A stretch of DNA of 64,000 nt. Origin: Gordonia gummivorans. Its GTDB lineage: Bacteria > Actinomycetota > Actinomycetes > Mycobacteriales > Mycobacteriaceae. A program made the position numbers and the translations under genes. This document shows, piece after piece, positions 41,348 to 50,616 of this stretch. Numbering within the stretch: position 1 is the stretch's first letter; the number at the start of each line of letters is the position of its first letter. The notes beneath the pieces were generated by a model that ran no database searches, was not told the origin of the DNA, and saw only the letters and a list, made by a program, of their open reading frames with translations. Where the stretch lies: contig NZ_JAKWBF010000031.1 of assembly GCF_022513585.1 (NCBI RefSeq), positions 1 to 64,000 of the forward strand, read 5' to 3'.

Positions 41348-42580
41348 TCAGATGACCCCTGTCCGCTGTAAATCGGCGATTTCGTTGTCGGACAAGCCAA
41401 GTAACTCGCCGTAGACCGAGGCGTTGTCGGAGCCGGGCTCGGGCGGTCCGGCCGAGCGGATGCCGCCGGGCGTCTCGCTGAACTGGGGCACCACACCGGG
41501 TCCGAGGACCGTGCGCCCGACCCGGGTGTCGTAGTGCTCGGCAATCATGCCGCGCGCCTGCAGATGTGGGTCGTTGACGACGTCGGCAACCGTATTCACA
41601 GGACCGACCACCACGCCCGCGGCCTGCAGCGTGTCGGTGAGTTCGACCGTCGTCAGCTGCGACGACCACTCGCCGATCAGGGCATCGAGTTCGTCCTGGT
41701 TGCGACCCCGCGCGGCGTGGTCGGCGAACCGTTCGTCGGTGGCGAGCTCGGGTGTCCCCATCGCCGCGCAGAGCCGCGCGAACACCGTGTCCTGGTTGGC
41801 GGCGATGATCACATGCGTGCCGTCCTTGGTGGGGTAGAGGTTGCTCGGTGCGATGCCGTCGAGCCGGGTACCCGACGGTCCGCGCACCACACCGCCCATG
41901 TCGTAGTCGGCGATGGCCGACTCCTGCACGGCGACACAGGATTCCAGCAGACTCGTGTCGACCACCTGCCCCTTGCCGGTCACGGTCCGCCGATACAAGG
42001 CGGCAAGTGCGCCCTGCGCGGCGAACATGCCGGCCAGGGTGTCGCCCAGAGACAGCGCAAGTCGCGGCGGCAGCTGACCGGGATAACCGTTGAGGTGCCG
42101 TAAGCCGCTCGCCGCCTCGGCGACCGACGCATAGCCGGCGCGGGTCGCGTCGGGTCCGTACTGGCCGTAACCGGATACCCGGACGACGACGATGCCCGGG
42201 TTGCGTTCGGACAGGACGTCGGGTCCGATGCCGAGCCGCTCGAGGGTGCCGGGGCGGAAGTTCTCGACGATGATGTCGGCGCGGTCGGCGAGCCGCAGAA
42301 ACAACTCGCGGCCGGCGTCGCTGCGCAGATCGAGTGTGACCGCTCGCTTGTTGCGGCCATGCACGGTCCAGTAGAAGCGGTGGCCGTCCACCTCGGCCTG
42401 ACCCCAGGTGCGGATCGGATCGGGCCGACCCGGGGGCTCGATCTTGATGACGTCGGCGCCCATGTCGCCGAGGAGCCGGGCCGCATGTGGGCCCGCGATG
42501 AGAGTGCCGAGTTCGAGCACGGTGATCCCGTCGAGAGGGCCCGTGGGCGCGTCGTGCGCCGTCGGCGTTGATTCGACCAT
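41348..42580 (-). CDS. CaiB/BaiF family CoA-transferase
   Basis: A 410-residue family III CoA-transferase. It opens with DGITVLELGTLIAGPHAARLLGDMGADVIKIE, has RNKRAVTLDLRSDAG, and carries the likely catalytic aspartate D180 in LSLGDTLAGMFA. These enzymes move CoA between carboxylic acids; members of this branch also include alpha-methylacyl-CoA racemase. It is divergent from the mce operon and coupled to a TetR gene, so it probably acts on a lipid or steroid acid imported by that system (inference). Confidence 0.92.
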   Translation of the reverse strand: MVESTPTAHDAPTGPLDGITVLELGTLIAGPHAARLLGDMGADVIKIEPPGRPDPIRTWGQAEVDGHRFYWTVHGRNKRAVTLDLRSDAGRELFLRLADRADIIVENFRPGTLERLGIGPDVLSERNPGIVVVRVSGYGQYGPDATRAGYASVAEAASGLRHLNGYPGQLPPRLALSLGDTLAGMFAAQGALAALYRRTVTGKGQVVDTSLLESCVAVQESAIADYDMGGVVRGPSGTRLDGIAPSNLYPTKDGTHVIIAANQDTVFARLCAAMGTPELATDERFADHAARGRNQDELDALIGEWSSQLTTVELTDTLQAAGVVVGPVNTVADVVNDPHLQARGMIAEHYDTRVGRTVLGPGVVPQFSETPGGIRSAGPPEPGSDNASVYGELLGLSDNEIADLQRTGVI

Positions 42581-42644
42581 TGGTTCAGTCTGTACGAAAA
42601 CAGGCGCTCAGGGCCACTCCGACGGGAAATTGCTGAAAATGAAC

Positions 42645-42672
42645 ACAGTTTTGGTTTTTCATGCAAAACTGT
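42645..42672. promoter_or_regulatory. inverted-repeat operator upstream of the mce operon
   Basis: ACAGTTTTG and CAAAACTGT are perfect 9-bp arms around a 10-nt spacer. They lie 20 bp before the yrbE start and 65 bp from the divergent CoA-transferase start. This is a markedly AT-rich site and a likely TetR target controlling both directions. Confidence 0.72.
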
Positions 42673-42691
42673 CGTGCGGAGGGGAACCAAG

Positions 42692-43516
42692 GTGGCTTTC
42701 AGGATTCTCGAGCAAGCGTCGCGGGGACGGCCGGTGCAGATGGTGCGGTCGTCCGTCGCGACGCTCGGACGACTTCTCGACCTGGTGACCGTGTCGCTCG
42801 GCTGGGGTGCGCGGGACATCGCCACGCGGCGATTCCCCTGGTCGGAGGCGTATCGCCAGACGACGTTCTTTGCCGGTGTCGCCGCGTTGCCTGCAGCTCT
42901 TGTCGCCATCCCGTTCGGGGTGATCATCTCGGTCCAGGTCGGCAGCCTCACCGCACAGATCGGCGCGTCGTCGATGGCCGGCGCGGCCGGTGCACTCGGG
43001 GTTTTGCGGCAGGGAGCGCCGATCGCGACCGCGCTGCTGATGGGCGGTGCCGTGGGTTCCGCGGTGGCGGCCGACCTCGGCGCACGCACCGTCCGCGACG
43101 AGATCGACGCCCTGCGAACCATGGGCATGGATCCGGCGCGCAGGGTGATCGCCCCACGCCTGCTCGCGGTCATGGTGGTGGCACCGCTCATCTGCATCGA
43201 GATCATCTTCGTCGGTGTGTCGACCGGCTACTTCGTGAACGTGGCGTTCCAGGGTGGCGCCGCGGGCAGCTACATCGGCTCCTTCGGCGAATTTGCCGGA
43301 CTGACCGATCTGTGGGCGGCGCTGGCGAAGGCCGAGATCTTCGGCATCGTCGTGGTCGCGATTGCCTGTCAGCGTGGTTTAAAGGCCAAGGGCGGGCCAC
43401 GCGGGGTGGCCGACGCGGTCAACGCGGCCGTCGTCCTGTCCGTGGTGGCCAGCTTTGTGCTCAACCTGATTGCCACGCAGATTCTTTCGATGTTCGTAGA
43501 GAACCGGATCGGGTGA
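42692..43516 (+). CDS. yrbEA: Mce permease, YrbEA
   Basis: A 274-residue MlaE/YrbE-type permease with five or six helices. TFFAGVAALPAALVAIPFGVIISVQVG and the conserved EIDALRTMGMDPARRVIAPR stretch identify the family. It forms, with YrbEB, the inner-membrane channel of a Mce lipid importer; the ATPase MceG is not encoded here, as usual. The GTG at 42692 has GGAGGGG 8 nt before it, better than the GTG at 42674, which lies upstream of that site. Confidence 0.95.
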   Translation: MAFRILEQASRGRPVQMVRSSVATLGRLLDLVTVSLGWGARDIATRRFPWSEAYRQTTFFAGVAALPAALVAIPFGVIISVQVGSLTAQIGASSMAGAAGALGVLRQGAPIATALLMGGAVGSAVAADLGARTVRDEIDALRTMGMDPARRVIAPRLLAVMVVAPLICIEIIFVGVSTGYFVNVAFQGGAAGSYIGSFGEFAGLTDLWAALAKAEIFGIVVVAIACQRGLKAKGGPRGVADAVNAAVVLSVVASFVLNLIATQILSMFVENRIG

Positions 43517-43541
43517 GGCGATGAATCGGGTGAGGCGATGA
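43508..43541 (+). repeat. 17-bp perfect tandem duplication across the yrbEA/yrbEB junction
   Basis: ATCGGGTGAGGCGATGA occurs twice in direct succession. Each copy has a GTGAGG ribosome-site-like stretch and an ATGA. The first copy contains the yrbEA stop; the second supplies the yrbEB start. The first ATG opens only a six-codon frame (MNRVRR). Confidence 0.95.
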
Positions 43542-44404
43542 CGGGTCTGGACCTCTATCTTAACGCGCATCCCCGCGCCCGCCGGCTGGCCGACGCGGCA
43601 AGTCTGCCCGGCCGGTTGCTCGCGATGCTCGGCCATCAGTTGCGGTTCGCCGCTCAGGTGATCGGAGCGGTTCCACATACGTTGCGCCACTACCGAAATC
43701 AGACACTCGCGGTGTTGGGCGACATGATGTGGGGCAGCGGGACGGTGATCGTCGGCGGCGGTACGGTCGCGGTGCTCGTGGTGCTGGGCGCATCGGTCGG
43801 TGGCTCGATCGGCGTGGAGGCCTTCGGATCTCTCGACATGTTCGGGATGGGACCGCTCACCGGATTCCTCTCGGCCTATGCGACGACGCGCGAGATCGCA
43901 CCGATCGTCGCCGCCATCGGTTTCGCCGCGCAGGCCGGTTGTCGAATGACCGCCGAGATCGGCGCGATGCGCATCTCCGAGGAGATCGACGCCCTCGAAG
44001 CCCAAGCGGTGACGCCCATTCCGTTCGTGGTGACCACCCGTGCTATTGCCGGGGTGGTCACCATCATCCCGCTGTTCCTGATCACGCTGGTGCTGGCGTA
44101 CCTCACGAGCGCCTGGGTGGTGACCGGATTCCACGGCCAATCGTCGGGCACCTACGAGCACTATTTCAACGCCTTCCTGAGGCCGATCGACGTCTTCTAC
44201 GCGGTCATCAAGGTGGTCGTCTTCATCGTCGCGGTGGTCCTCGTGCATGGCTATCAGGGCTTCTACGCGCGTGGCGGGCCCGAAGGCGTGGGCGCGGCGA
44301 CCGGACGCGCCATCAAGTTCAGCTTCATCCTGATCGTGGTCCTCGACATGCTGCTCACCCTGGTGTTCTGGGGCACCGACGTCGGATTCAGGTTCTCCGG
44401 ATGA
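43538..44404 (+). CDS. yrbEB: Mce permease, YrbEB
   Basis: A 288-residue permease of the same family. GAVPHTLRHYRNQTLAVLGDMMWGSG, the conserved IAPIVAAIGFAAQAGCRMTAEIGAMRISEEIDALEAQA stretch, and six helices are seen. It forms a heterodimer with YrbEA. The start lies in the second copy of a 17-bp duplication; its stop overlaps the mceA start by 4 bp. Confidence 0.95.
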   Translation: MTGLDLYLNAHPRARRLADAASLPGRLLAMLGHQLRFAAQVIGAVPHTLRHYRNQTLAVLGDMMWGSGTVIVGGGTVAVLVVLGASVGGSIGVEAFGSLDMFGMGPLTGFLSAYATTREIAPIVAAIGFAAQAGCRMTAEIGAMRISEEIDALEAQAVTPIPFVVTTRAIAGVVTIIPLFLITLVLAYLTSAWVVTGFHGQSSGTYEHYFNAFLRPIDVFYAVIKVVVFIVAVVLVHGYQGFYARGGPEGVGAATGRAIKFSFILIVVLDMLLTLVFWGTDVGFRFSG

Positions 44405-45435
44405 TCGGCCCGCCCGTCGATCACTCCGGCCGTGGCCTCAGCACCGGCCGACATGCGGTGTGGGGTCTCGCGATGGTCGCGATCGTCGCGATCGTGACCA
44501 TCCCGATCGCGCTGTATGCGCAGCGCGCGTTCGACGATGACGTCGAGATCACCCTCACCTCAGCGAAAGTGGCCGACAGTCTCACGGCCGGGGCCGACGT
44601 CAAGTACCGGGGACTGCTGGTGGGGCGTGTCGACGACGTCGAGGTGACCGACGATGGACAGCAGCGCATGACCGTCGCACTCGACGCCGATCAGGCGCGG
44701 GGGATCGACGGACAACTCACGGCACGATTTGTGCCCTCGAACATCTTCGGCGTGGTCGGTGTGGAGTTGACGCCGGTCGCTCCGGGGCCGGCCGTGCGCG
44801 CCGGTGACGTCGTCGCCGTCGACGCGGATTCCGCTGGGGTGTCGGCGATTGCGGTGCTCCGCGACATCGGTTCCATCACCACGACACTCACGGGCAACGA
44901 CGTGAATGCGATGATCAACCGCCTCGATCAGGTGGTGGACCAGTTGTCTCCCTTGATATCCGGCGGCTTCGAACTGTTCGTTCTGGCCAAACAACATCAG
45001 CGGATGCCGTTCGCCGATGTGCTGCGTATCTCCGCGGACACCCTGCACGGTGCCGACCGTCTCGCCGAACCTTTCGTCGACCTGTTCACCACGCTCGTGG
45101 AGAAGACCGAGATGTATGCCGATCCGGTTCAAACCGCCAAGGTGACCGGTGCGCTCACCGGCCTGGTGCAGACCTTCATCACCCTCGGGCAGGTAGTCGG
45201 GCACAACCCGCGTGAACTCGCCACCGTCCTCGACGCGTCGTTGACTCTCGGTGCGCCCCTGGGCTACACCCTCTCCACCGTGCCGGCGTCGGCCGCCGAC
45301 ATTCACGAGCTGATCGGCCGGCTCGAGCGCGCGTTCCCCAAGGACAGCGGAGCGGTTCGTCTCCGGGTCTGGGCCACGCTCGCATCGCTCCCGCAGATCA
45401 CCTCCGTGCTCGCCGGAATGGGCGGTACCCGATGA
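44401..45435 (+). CDS. mceA: Mce protein A
   Basis: A 344-residue secreted or anchored protein. One N-terminal helix is followed by the MCE domain (VEITLTSAKVADSLTAGADVKYRGLLVGRVDDVEV) and a helical domain (residues about 150-340). Mce proteins A to F form the extracytoplasmic tunnel that passes lipids to YrbE. ATGA overlaps join it to yrbEB and mceB. Confidence 0.94.
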   Translation: MIGPPVDHSGRGLSTGRHAVWGLAMVAIVAIVTIPIALYAQRAFDDDVEITLTSAKVADSLTAGADVKYRGLLVGRVDDVEVTDDGQQRMTVALDADQARGIDGQLTARFVPSNIFGVVGVELTPVAPGPAVRAGDVVAVDADSAGVSAIAVLRDIGSITTTLTGNDVNAMINRLDQVVDQLSPLISGGFELFVLAKQHQRMPFADVLRISADTLHGADRLAEPFVDLFTTLVEKTEMYADPVQTAKVTGALTGLVQTFITLGQVVGHNPRELATVLDASLTLGAPLGYTLSTVPASAADIHELIGRLERAFPKDSGAVRLRVWATLASLPQITSVLAGMGGTR

Positions 45436-46463
45436 ATCGAGTGAGTGCCTGGGCAACAGCGGGTTTCGTGGTCTTCGTGGTTGCCATGCTGGTGGCCGGG
45501 TGGGTGATCGTCGAGGCCCTGAACCCATCGGTGTCCGGTGACCAGCAGACCTACACAGCGCAGTTCACCGACGTCTCCGGACTTTCCGTCGGCAACGACG
45601 TGCGCGAACGGGGTGTGCGGGTCGGCAAGGTCGAGTCCATCGAACTGACCGGCACCGACGGTCGCAGTAGTGGGGGAATGACTGCGCAGGTACGATTCTC
45701 GGTGACGACGACCAGTCATGTGTACGCCAACACCCAGGTTGCCATTCGCTACCTCAACCTGGTCGGGCAACGCTACATCGACCTGACCACCGACGGCGCC
45801 GGACAGGGGACGACGCCACCGTCGGAGGTCATCCCCGTCGCGCGCACGGTCGGTTCGTTCGACATCACCGAGATGTTCAACGGTCTGCGACCGCTGTTCG
45901 GCACGCTTCAACCCGAACAGCTGAACTCGTTGATGACCAACATCCTTGCCGTCGTCGAAGGCCGCGGTCCCGACGTCGGGTCCGTTCTCGAACAGCTGCG
46001 ACAACTCACCGGCGTGGTCGCCGACCGCTCCGCCATGATCGCGACCATCATCACCCAGCTCGGCCGCGTGGCCGCCGAGATCCGGTACAAGTCACCGAGG
46101 TTGAACGATCTGATCGCGCGGATGGGTGACGCCTTCGGGGTGTTGGCGGCGTCCGCGGACAAGACGCAGGTTTCGATGCGGCTCGCGGCTCGCAGCCTGG
46201 GTCCGGTGCGACAGTTACTCGGCCAACTCGAGGGCGCCTACTACGGCAACTATGCCGACGTCGACCGTCTGCTGCGCGCGTGGGTACCGGGGGTCAACTC
46301 GGCGACCGCGTTGCTCGCGCAGGTGCCGTCACTCATCGACGCGCTCGACGGGTCACTGCGCGTCGCAGCGCAGAAGAAGCTGACGTGCTCACAGGGCGAG
46401 GCGATTCCGTCGCCGATGACCAAGGTGCTGTTGGCCGGCGTGCCGGTGGTGATGTGCCGATGA
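45432..46463 (+). CDS. mceB: Mce protein B
   Basis: A 343-residue protein with one N-terminal helix and an MCE domain (YTAQFTDVSGLSVGNDVRERGVRVGKVESIEL). IRYLNLVGQRYIDL is a hallmark of MceB, as is the cysteine near the C-terminus (KKLTCSQGEAIP). ATGA overlaps lie at both ends. Confidence 0.94.
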   Translation: MNRVSAWATAGFVVFVVAMLVAGWVIVEALNPSVSGDQQTYTAQFTDVSGLSVGNDVRERGVRVGKVESIELTGTDGRSSGGMTAQVRFSVTTTSHVYANTQVAIRYLNLVGQRYIDLTTDGAGQGTTPPSEVIPVARTVGSFDITEMFNGLRPLFGTLQPEQLNSLMTNILAVVEGRGPDVGSVLEQLRQLTGVVADRSAMIATIITQLGRVAAEIRYKSPRLNDLIARMGDAFGVLAASADKTQVSMRLAARSLGPVRQLLGQLEGAYYGNYADVDRLLRAWVPGVNSATALLAQVPSLIDALDGSLRVAAQKKLTCSQGEAIPSPMTKVLLAGVPVVMCR

Positions 46464-47500
46464 CCCAGCAGGTGCGACGCGACGAACGATCGGTCGAGCG
46501 CAGACAGGTGCGGATCGGTCTCATCGGGATAGTGGTGGCCATCGCGCTGGCCGTGGTCTGCGGGGTGATCTATCTGGATCCTTTCGGGCATCGCGAGATT
46601 GCGGTGCGACTGGAGACCAGCGGCGGACTGCGCATCGGCGACGAGGTGCGGATCGCCGGTGTGACCGTGGGCGAGGTGTCAAAGGTGACGCTGCATCCCG
46701 ACCGAGTTGACGTCACGATGCGCATCGACGACGACCTCGCGATCGGCGACCAGAGTGCCGCCGACGTCCGACTGCTCACCGCCATCGGCGGCCACTATGT
46801 GGCCCTGCGCCCGGCGGGTCGTAACCCGCTGGGCAGCAATCCGATACCGGTAGATCGGACAACCGTTCCCTACACCCTTGCCGACGTCATCGCCGACTCC
46901 GGACAGGTCGTCGACCGCGTGGACGGGGTGACCATCTCGCAGACCCTGGACAAGGTGACCGCGGCGCTCGACGGTCAGCCCAGCGCGATCCGCGAGATCA
47001 TCGCCGACATGCGGAAGCTGACGACCTCGATCGGCGATCGGGGCCGCGACCTCGACGCCGCCGTCGCCCTGACGGACGAGTACATGGCCGGGCTCAACAG
47101 CGGGCGGGCGCGCCTGGTCGAGATGTTGCGCCTCATCGGCTTCGTCGGAGCCAAGGCGTACCAGGTGAAAGCCGAAGGCGTGGAGACGGTCCGATCGATC
47201 GGCGCCCTGTTCGCGTTCATCGGAAAGCCGGTCGATGCATTCACCGGAACCATCGAGCCGCCGCTGCAACAGGTGCTCGGGATGGTGCGGACGCTGCAGC
47301 AGCAGCCGGGCCGAATCGACGAGCTGCTGGCCAAGTTGAAGACCGTGGTCTCCGATGTCGCTGTCGCACTCGGCCTTCCGGGACGCGCAGCAGGCGTGGA
47401 CATGTCGGCGGTGGTGGTCGAGGTGCCCGGCGTCACGGTGACGCCGCAAAGCCTGGCCCGTGGCGGACTCTGCGTCCCCAGCGCGGGACGGAGGTGCTGA
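46460..47500 (+). CDS. mceC: Mce protein C
   Basis: A 346-residue protein. The polar N-terminus VRRDERSVERRQ is followed by a helix, then the MCE domain (VRLETSGGLRIGDEVRIAGVTVGEVSKV) and a helical region. The end CVPSAGRRC carries two Cys. It overlaps mceB by 4 bp and is followed by mceD after 4 bp. Confidence 0.94.
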   Translation: MTQQVRRDERSVERRQVRIGLIGIVVAIALAVVCGVIYLDPFGHREIAVRLETSGGLRIGDEVRIAGVTVGEVSKVTLHPDRVDVTMRIDDDLAIGDQSAADVRLLTAIGGHYVALRPAGRNPLGSNPIPVDRTTVPYTLADVIADSGQVVDRVDGVTISQTLDKVTAALDGQPSAIREIIADMRKLTTSIGDRGRDLDAAVALTDEYMAGLNSGRARLVEMLRLIGFVGAKAYQVKAEGVETVRSIGALFAFIGKPVDAFTGTIEPPLQQVLGMVRTLQQQPGRIDELLAKLKTVVSDVAVALGLPGRAAGVDMSAVVVEVPGVTVTPQSLARGGLCVPSAGRRC

Positions 47501-47504
47501 GGAA

Positions 47505-48608
47505 GTGACACGACTCTTACGGCCGAGGATCCTGTTGAGCGCACTCGTGGCGATCGCACTCGTGGTGTCGGTGACGGCGATGTTCCTCGGCGACGAAACC
47601 GACGGTCGCAGCGGCTGCGCCCAGATGGCCGATGCCATCGGGCTGTATCCCGGCAACGACGTGACCATGCGCGGCGTTCGGGTGGGCGAGGTCACGTCGA
47701 TCGCACCGTCGCAGGGCCATGTCGAAGTGCGATTCGATCTCGACGACGGTGTCGAGCTGCCCGCCGACGTGTCCGCGGTGACGACGTCGGACTCCATTGT
47801 CACCGACCGGCATCTGGAATTTCCGTCGGGTCGCGTCACCGGTCCGGCGTGGGATCTGAGCCAGTGCATCCCCCTGGATCGGACGCACACACCGAAGAGC
47901 GTCAGCGAGGCGTACGCCGCCTTCGACAAACTGTCTCGGGAGGTGACCGCGGCCGCGTCGACGTCGGGGCGCGGGCGTGACATCGTGCGTGACGCGATGA
48001 ACCGGGTGAACGAGTCGCTGCGCGGGACCGGTCCGGACTTCAACAATGCCGTCCGGGGACTTGCTGCGGCGCTGGGTGATCCGGCACTGCGCGACGCACA
48101 ACTCCGGTCCCTGCTGACCAACGTCGGCGAACTCACCGGATTCTTCGTCGAGCGTTGGCCTGCTTTGCAACTGGGACTGACCAAGCTCGGCGAGTTCGCA
48201 GTGACCTTCGACGAATGGTTCTCCGTGCTGAACCCGGCGGTGGTCGACACAACCAAGCTGACACCGTCACTGCTGCGTCTCATTCGCACCTACTCGCCAG
48301 ACGTGTTCAAGGTGCTCGACGTGCTCGTCCCGTTGCTCGACCGCGTACCGGTCGAGACCATCGTGGGCATCCTGCGCAAGCTGCCGCCGGTGTCGGCAGG
48401 GTTGCAGCGCATTCTCGCTCAGGGTGCCAAGGCCGGTGGCGTGACGGTCGCGCCCCCGCGGGTTCGGGTTGCCGCGTCGTCGCCCGTGGTGTGCCGCACG
48501 GTCAATGCCGCGATGCCGGGAGCGTGTCGTCCGGTCGCCGGACGCACCGACACCGTCGATCTCGCGCTCGTCGCAATGGTGCTCGGTACGGCGCGGGGAG
48601 GGCGGTGA
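47505..48608 (+). CDS. mceD: Mce protein D
   Basis: A 367-residue protein with an N-terminal helix and the MCE domain (GCAQMADAIGLYPGNDVTMRGVRVGEVTSIA), then a helical region. The C-terminal part has VVCRTVNAAMPGACRPV. The start is GTG with GAGG upstream. The domain contains a Cys at the very start, unlike mceA-C. Confidence 0.93.
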   Translation: MTRLLRPRILLSALVAIALVVSVTAMFLGDETDGRSGCAQMADAIGLYPGNDVTMRGVRVGEVTSIAPSQGHVEVRFDLDDGVELPADVSAVTTSDSIVTDRHLEFPSGRVTGPAWDLSQCIPLDRTHTPKSVSEAYAAFDKLSREVTAAASTSGRGRDIVRDAMNRVNESLRGTGPDFNNAVRGLAAALGDPALRDAQLRSLLTNVGELTGFFVERWPALQLGLTKLGEFAVTFDEWFSVLNPAVVDTTKLTPSLLRLIRTYSPDVFKVLDVLVPLLDRVPVETIVGILRKLPPVSAGLQRILAQGAKAGGVTVAPPRVRVAASSPVVCRTVNAAMPGACRPVAGRTDTVDLALVAMVLGTARGGR

Positions 48609-48610
48609 AG

Positions 48611-49660
48611 ATGAACGTTCGGAATCGACGACTCGTGCTCACTCTGATTGCGGCAGTGGTGGTGATGGTGTCCGGCTGCTCGATGCAGCCGACCGATCTG
48701 CCGCTGCCCGGAACGCGGGTGGACGGCGCGAGCCGAACCCTGTCGGTCGAATTCGCCTCTGTCCTCAATCTTCCGGCGCGCAGCAAGGTTCTGCTGAACG
48801 GCACTCGGGTGGGCGTGCTCCGCGAGGTGCGGTTGGGGACACGCGACGGACGTCGTGTCGCCATCGCCATGCTCGACGTCGAGGAGGCCGTTGCGATCCC
48901 AGTCGGGAGCACCGCCGAGTTGCGGCAGGCCACTCTGCTCGGTGACTTCTACATCGCGCTGACTCCGCCGCAATCACGTGCGGGTTCCGACCTGCCCGAC
49001 GGCGGCGTGATCGATCTCGCGCACAGTTCGGTCGCGCCCCAGGTCGAGGAATTGCTCGGCGGCGTCGCCGCGCTCGCCAACGGCGGGACGGTCGCCACAC
49101 TGCAACGATTGATCACCAACGCCAACAACGCATTCCCGGCCGATGTGACCGACCGCGACACCGGAATCGAGGTGCTGCGCGCACTTATCGCGCGCAGCAC
49201 ATCAGAGAGCGCGTCGATCCGGCAGATCATCGCGTCGGTGGCCGAGATCTCGCGCACTCTCGACGCCAACGCCGCTGCCCTCGGATTCTCCTTCGAATTC
49301 GGGCCGCGCCGCGTGAGTGGCGCGGTGTCGGCCTTCCTCGGACTGTCCAATGTCTTGAATGCCCTGGGCCCCAACGTGGTCCCGATCGGCGACCTGGTGG
49401 TGCCGCGATACGCAACGCTGCAAGGCCTGATAGCTGTGGTCAATCCGTTGGTGGACACCGCGGTACGCCTCGATTCGGGTGCGCCGTCGGACATCGCACG
49501 GGTCGACGCCCTGCTGCGGGATCGGATCGTTCCCTGGCTGCGAAGTCCGTCGGTCGACGTCGTCGACGTGACCACCGCCGACGGTCGGGGAACCGGTCCG
49601 TCGACCGTGGACACCTCGACCGTCGCGGCGGTGTTGCGGATGATCGGAGCCGTAAAATGA
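48611..49660 (+). CDS. mceE: Mce protein E, lipoprotein
   Basis: A 349-residue lipoprotein. The signal peptide ends in the lipobox VSGC with C23, as expected for MceE/LprK. The MCE domain (SRTLSVEFASVLNLPARSKVLLNGTRVGVLREV) follows. The ATG at 48611 is chosen over a GTG at 48605 because GGGAGG lies 8 nt before the ATG and only 2 nt before the GTG. It overlaps mceF by 4 bp. Confidence 0.94.
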   Translation: MNVRNRRLVLTLIAAVVVMVSGCSMQPTDLPLPGTRVDGASRTLSVEFASVLNLPARSKVLLNGTRVGVLREVRLGTRDGRRVAIAMLDVEEAVAIPVGSTAELRQATLLGDFYIALTPPQSRAGSDLPDGGVIDLAHSSVAPQVEELLGGVAALANGGTVATLQRLITNANNAFPADVTDRDTGIEVLRALIARSTSESASIRQIIASVAEISRTLDANAAALGFSFEFGPRRVSGAVSAFLGLSNVLNALGPNVVPIGDLVVPRYATLQGLIAVVNPLVDTAVRLDSGAPSDIARVDALLRDRIVPWLRSPSVDVVDVTTADGRGTGPSTVDTSTVAAVLRMIGAVK

Positions 49661-50616
49661 AGCAGTCTCGCGCCATTGGTGGCCTCGTGCTGCTTGTCAT
49701 TGTGTCGATCCTGCTGACGATCTATCTCTCGGTCGGTGTGCTGCGGGTGAACCCGCTGGCGGAGAAGGATTCTGTGATCGTCGAGCTCGCGCAGTCCGGT
49801 GGGCTGCAGACGAATTCGGCGGTTCTGTACAACGGGATCGAGGTCGGCAAGGTGACGTCGATCGACACCGATGGCACCCGTCTGCGCGCCCACCTGAGCA
49901 TCGACGCAAATGCCGACATCCCGGCCGGCGCATCCATTCGGGTGGCGAACCTGTCGATGGTCGGCGAACAGTACGTCGAGTTCTCGTCGACCGATGCGGA
50001 CGGACCTTACATCTCGGACGGAGATGTGCTGAGCGACAACGTCGATCCCGGTATCGGGGTGGCCGACATGCTGGCACACATGCGGGGTCTGACCGGGCAG
50101 TTCGACCCGGAGACGCTGGAAGAGCTGGCCCGCACCATCACGTCGGGGTGGCAGGGCCGGGATGCCGACCTGGCCCGCATCGGCGACTTCGCCGAGCGCA
50201 CCGCCCGCACCGTCACCACCTATCGGACCGAGTTCTCCGGGGTGTTCGACCATGTGCAACAACTTCTCTTGCGCTCACGGGCCGATCGGATCGGGCCGGT
50301 GTTGCGCGAGACCGCGCCGAAGCTTGCGCACATGAACGTGCCGTTCGCGACGCTGTGGAGCCTGCTGCCGGGTCTGGCGACCGCCACCGAGGGCGCGGTG
50401 GGCTGGTATGACGTGATCATCCCGTTCACCAAGAAGATCGGCGAGTACCTCGCGGCCACCATGCCCGACGCGGCCGCCATCATCGGCGTCCTGCAACCCA
50501 CCCTGACGGCGGTCGCGCCCGCGGCGCGCGTGAATCTGGCGGCGGTTGCCGCAGCGGGCCTGCAGGTGGTCGACGAGAACGGCGTGCTCCGGATACGGGT
50601 GGTGCCGCCACGATGA
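49657..50616 (+). CDS. mceF: Mce protein F
   Basis: A 319-residue protein. The N-terminal helix is followed by the MCE domain (VIVELAQSGGLQTNSAVLYNGIEVGKVTSI), MVGEQYVEF and a helical region. It is the sixth Mce protein, completing the A-F set. ATGA overlaps lie at both ends. Confidence 0.94.
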   Translation: MKQSRAIGGLVLLVIVSILLTIYLSVGVLRVNPLAEKDSVIVELAQSGGLQTNSAVLYNGIEVGKVTSIDTDGTRLRAHLSIDANADIPAGASIRVANLSMVGEQYVEFSSTDADGPYISDGDVLSDNVDPGIGVADMLAHMRGLTGQFDPETLEELARTITSGWQGRDADLARIGDFAERTARTVTTYRTEFSGVFDHVQQLLLRSRADRIGPVLRETAPKLAHMNVPFATLWSLLPGLATATEGAVGWYDVIIPFTKKIGEYLAATMPDAAAIIGVLQPTLTAVAPAARVNLAAVAAAGLQVVDENGVLRIRVVPPR

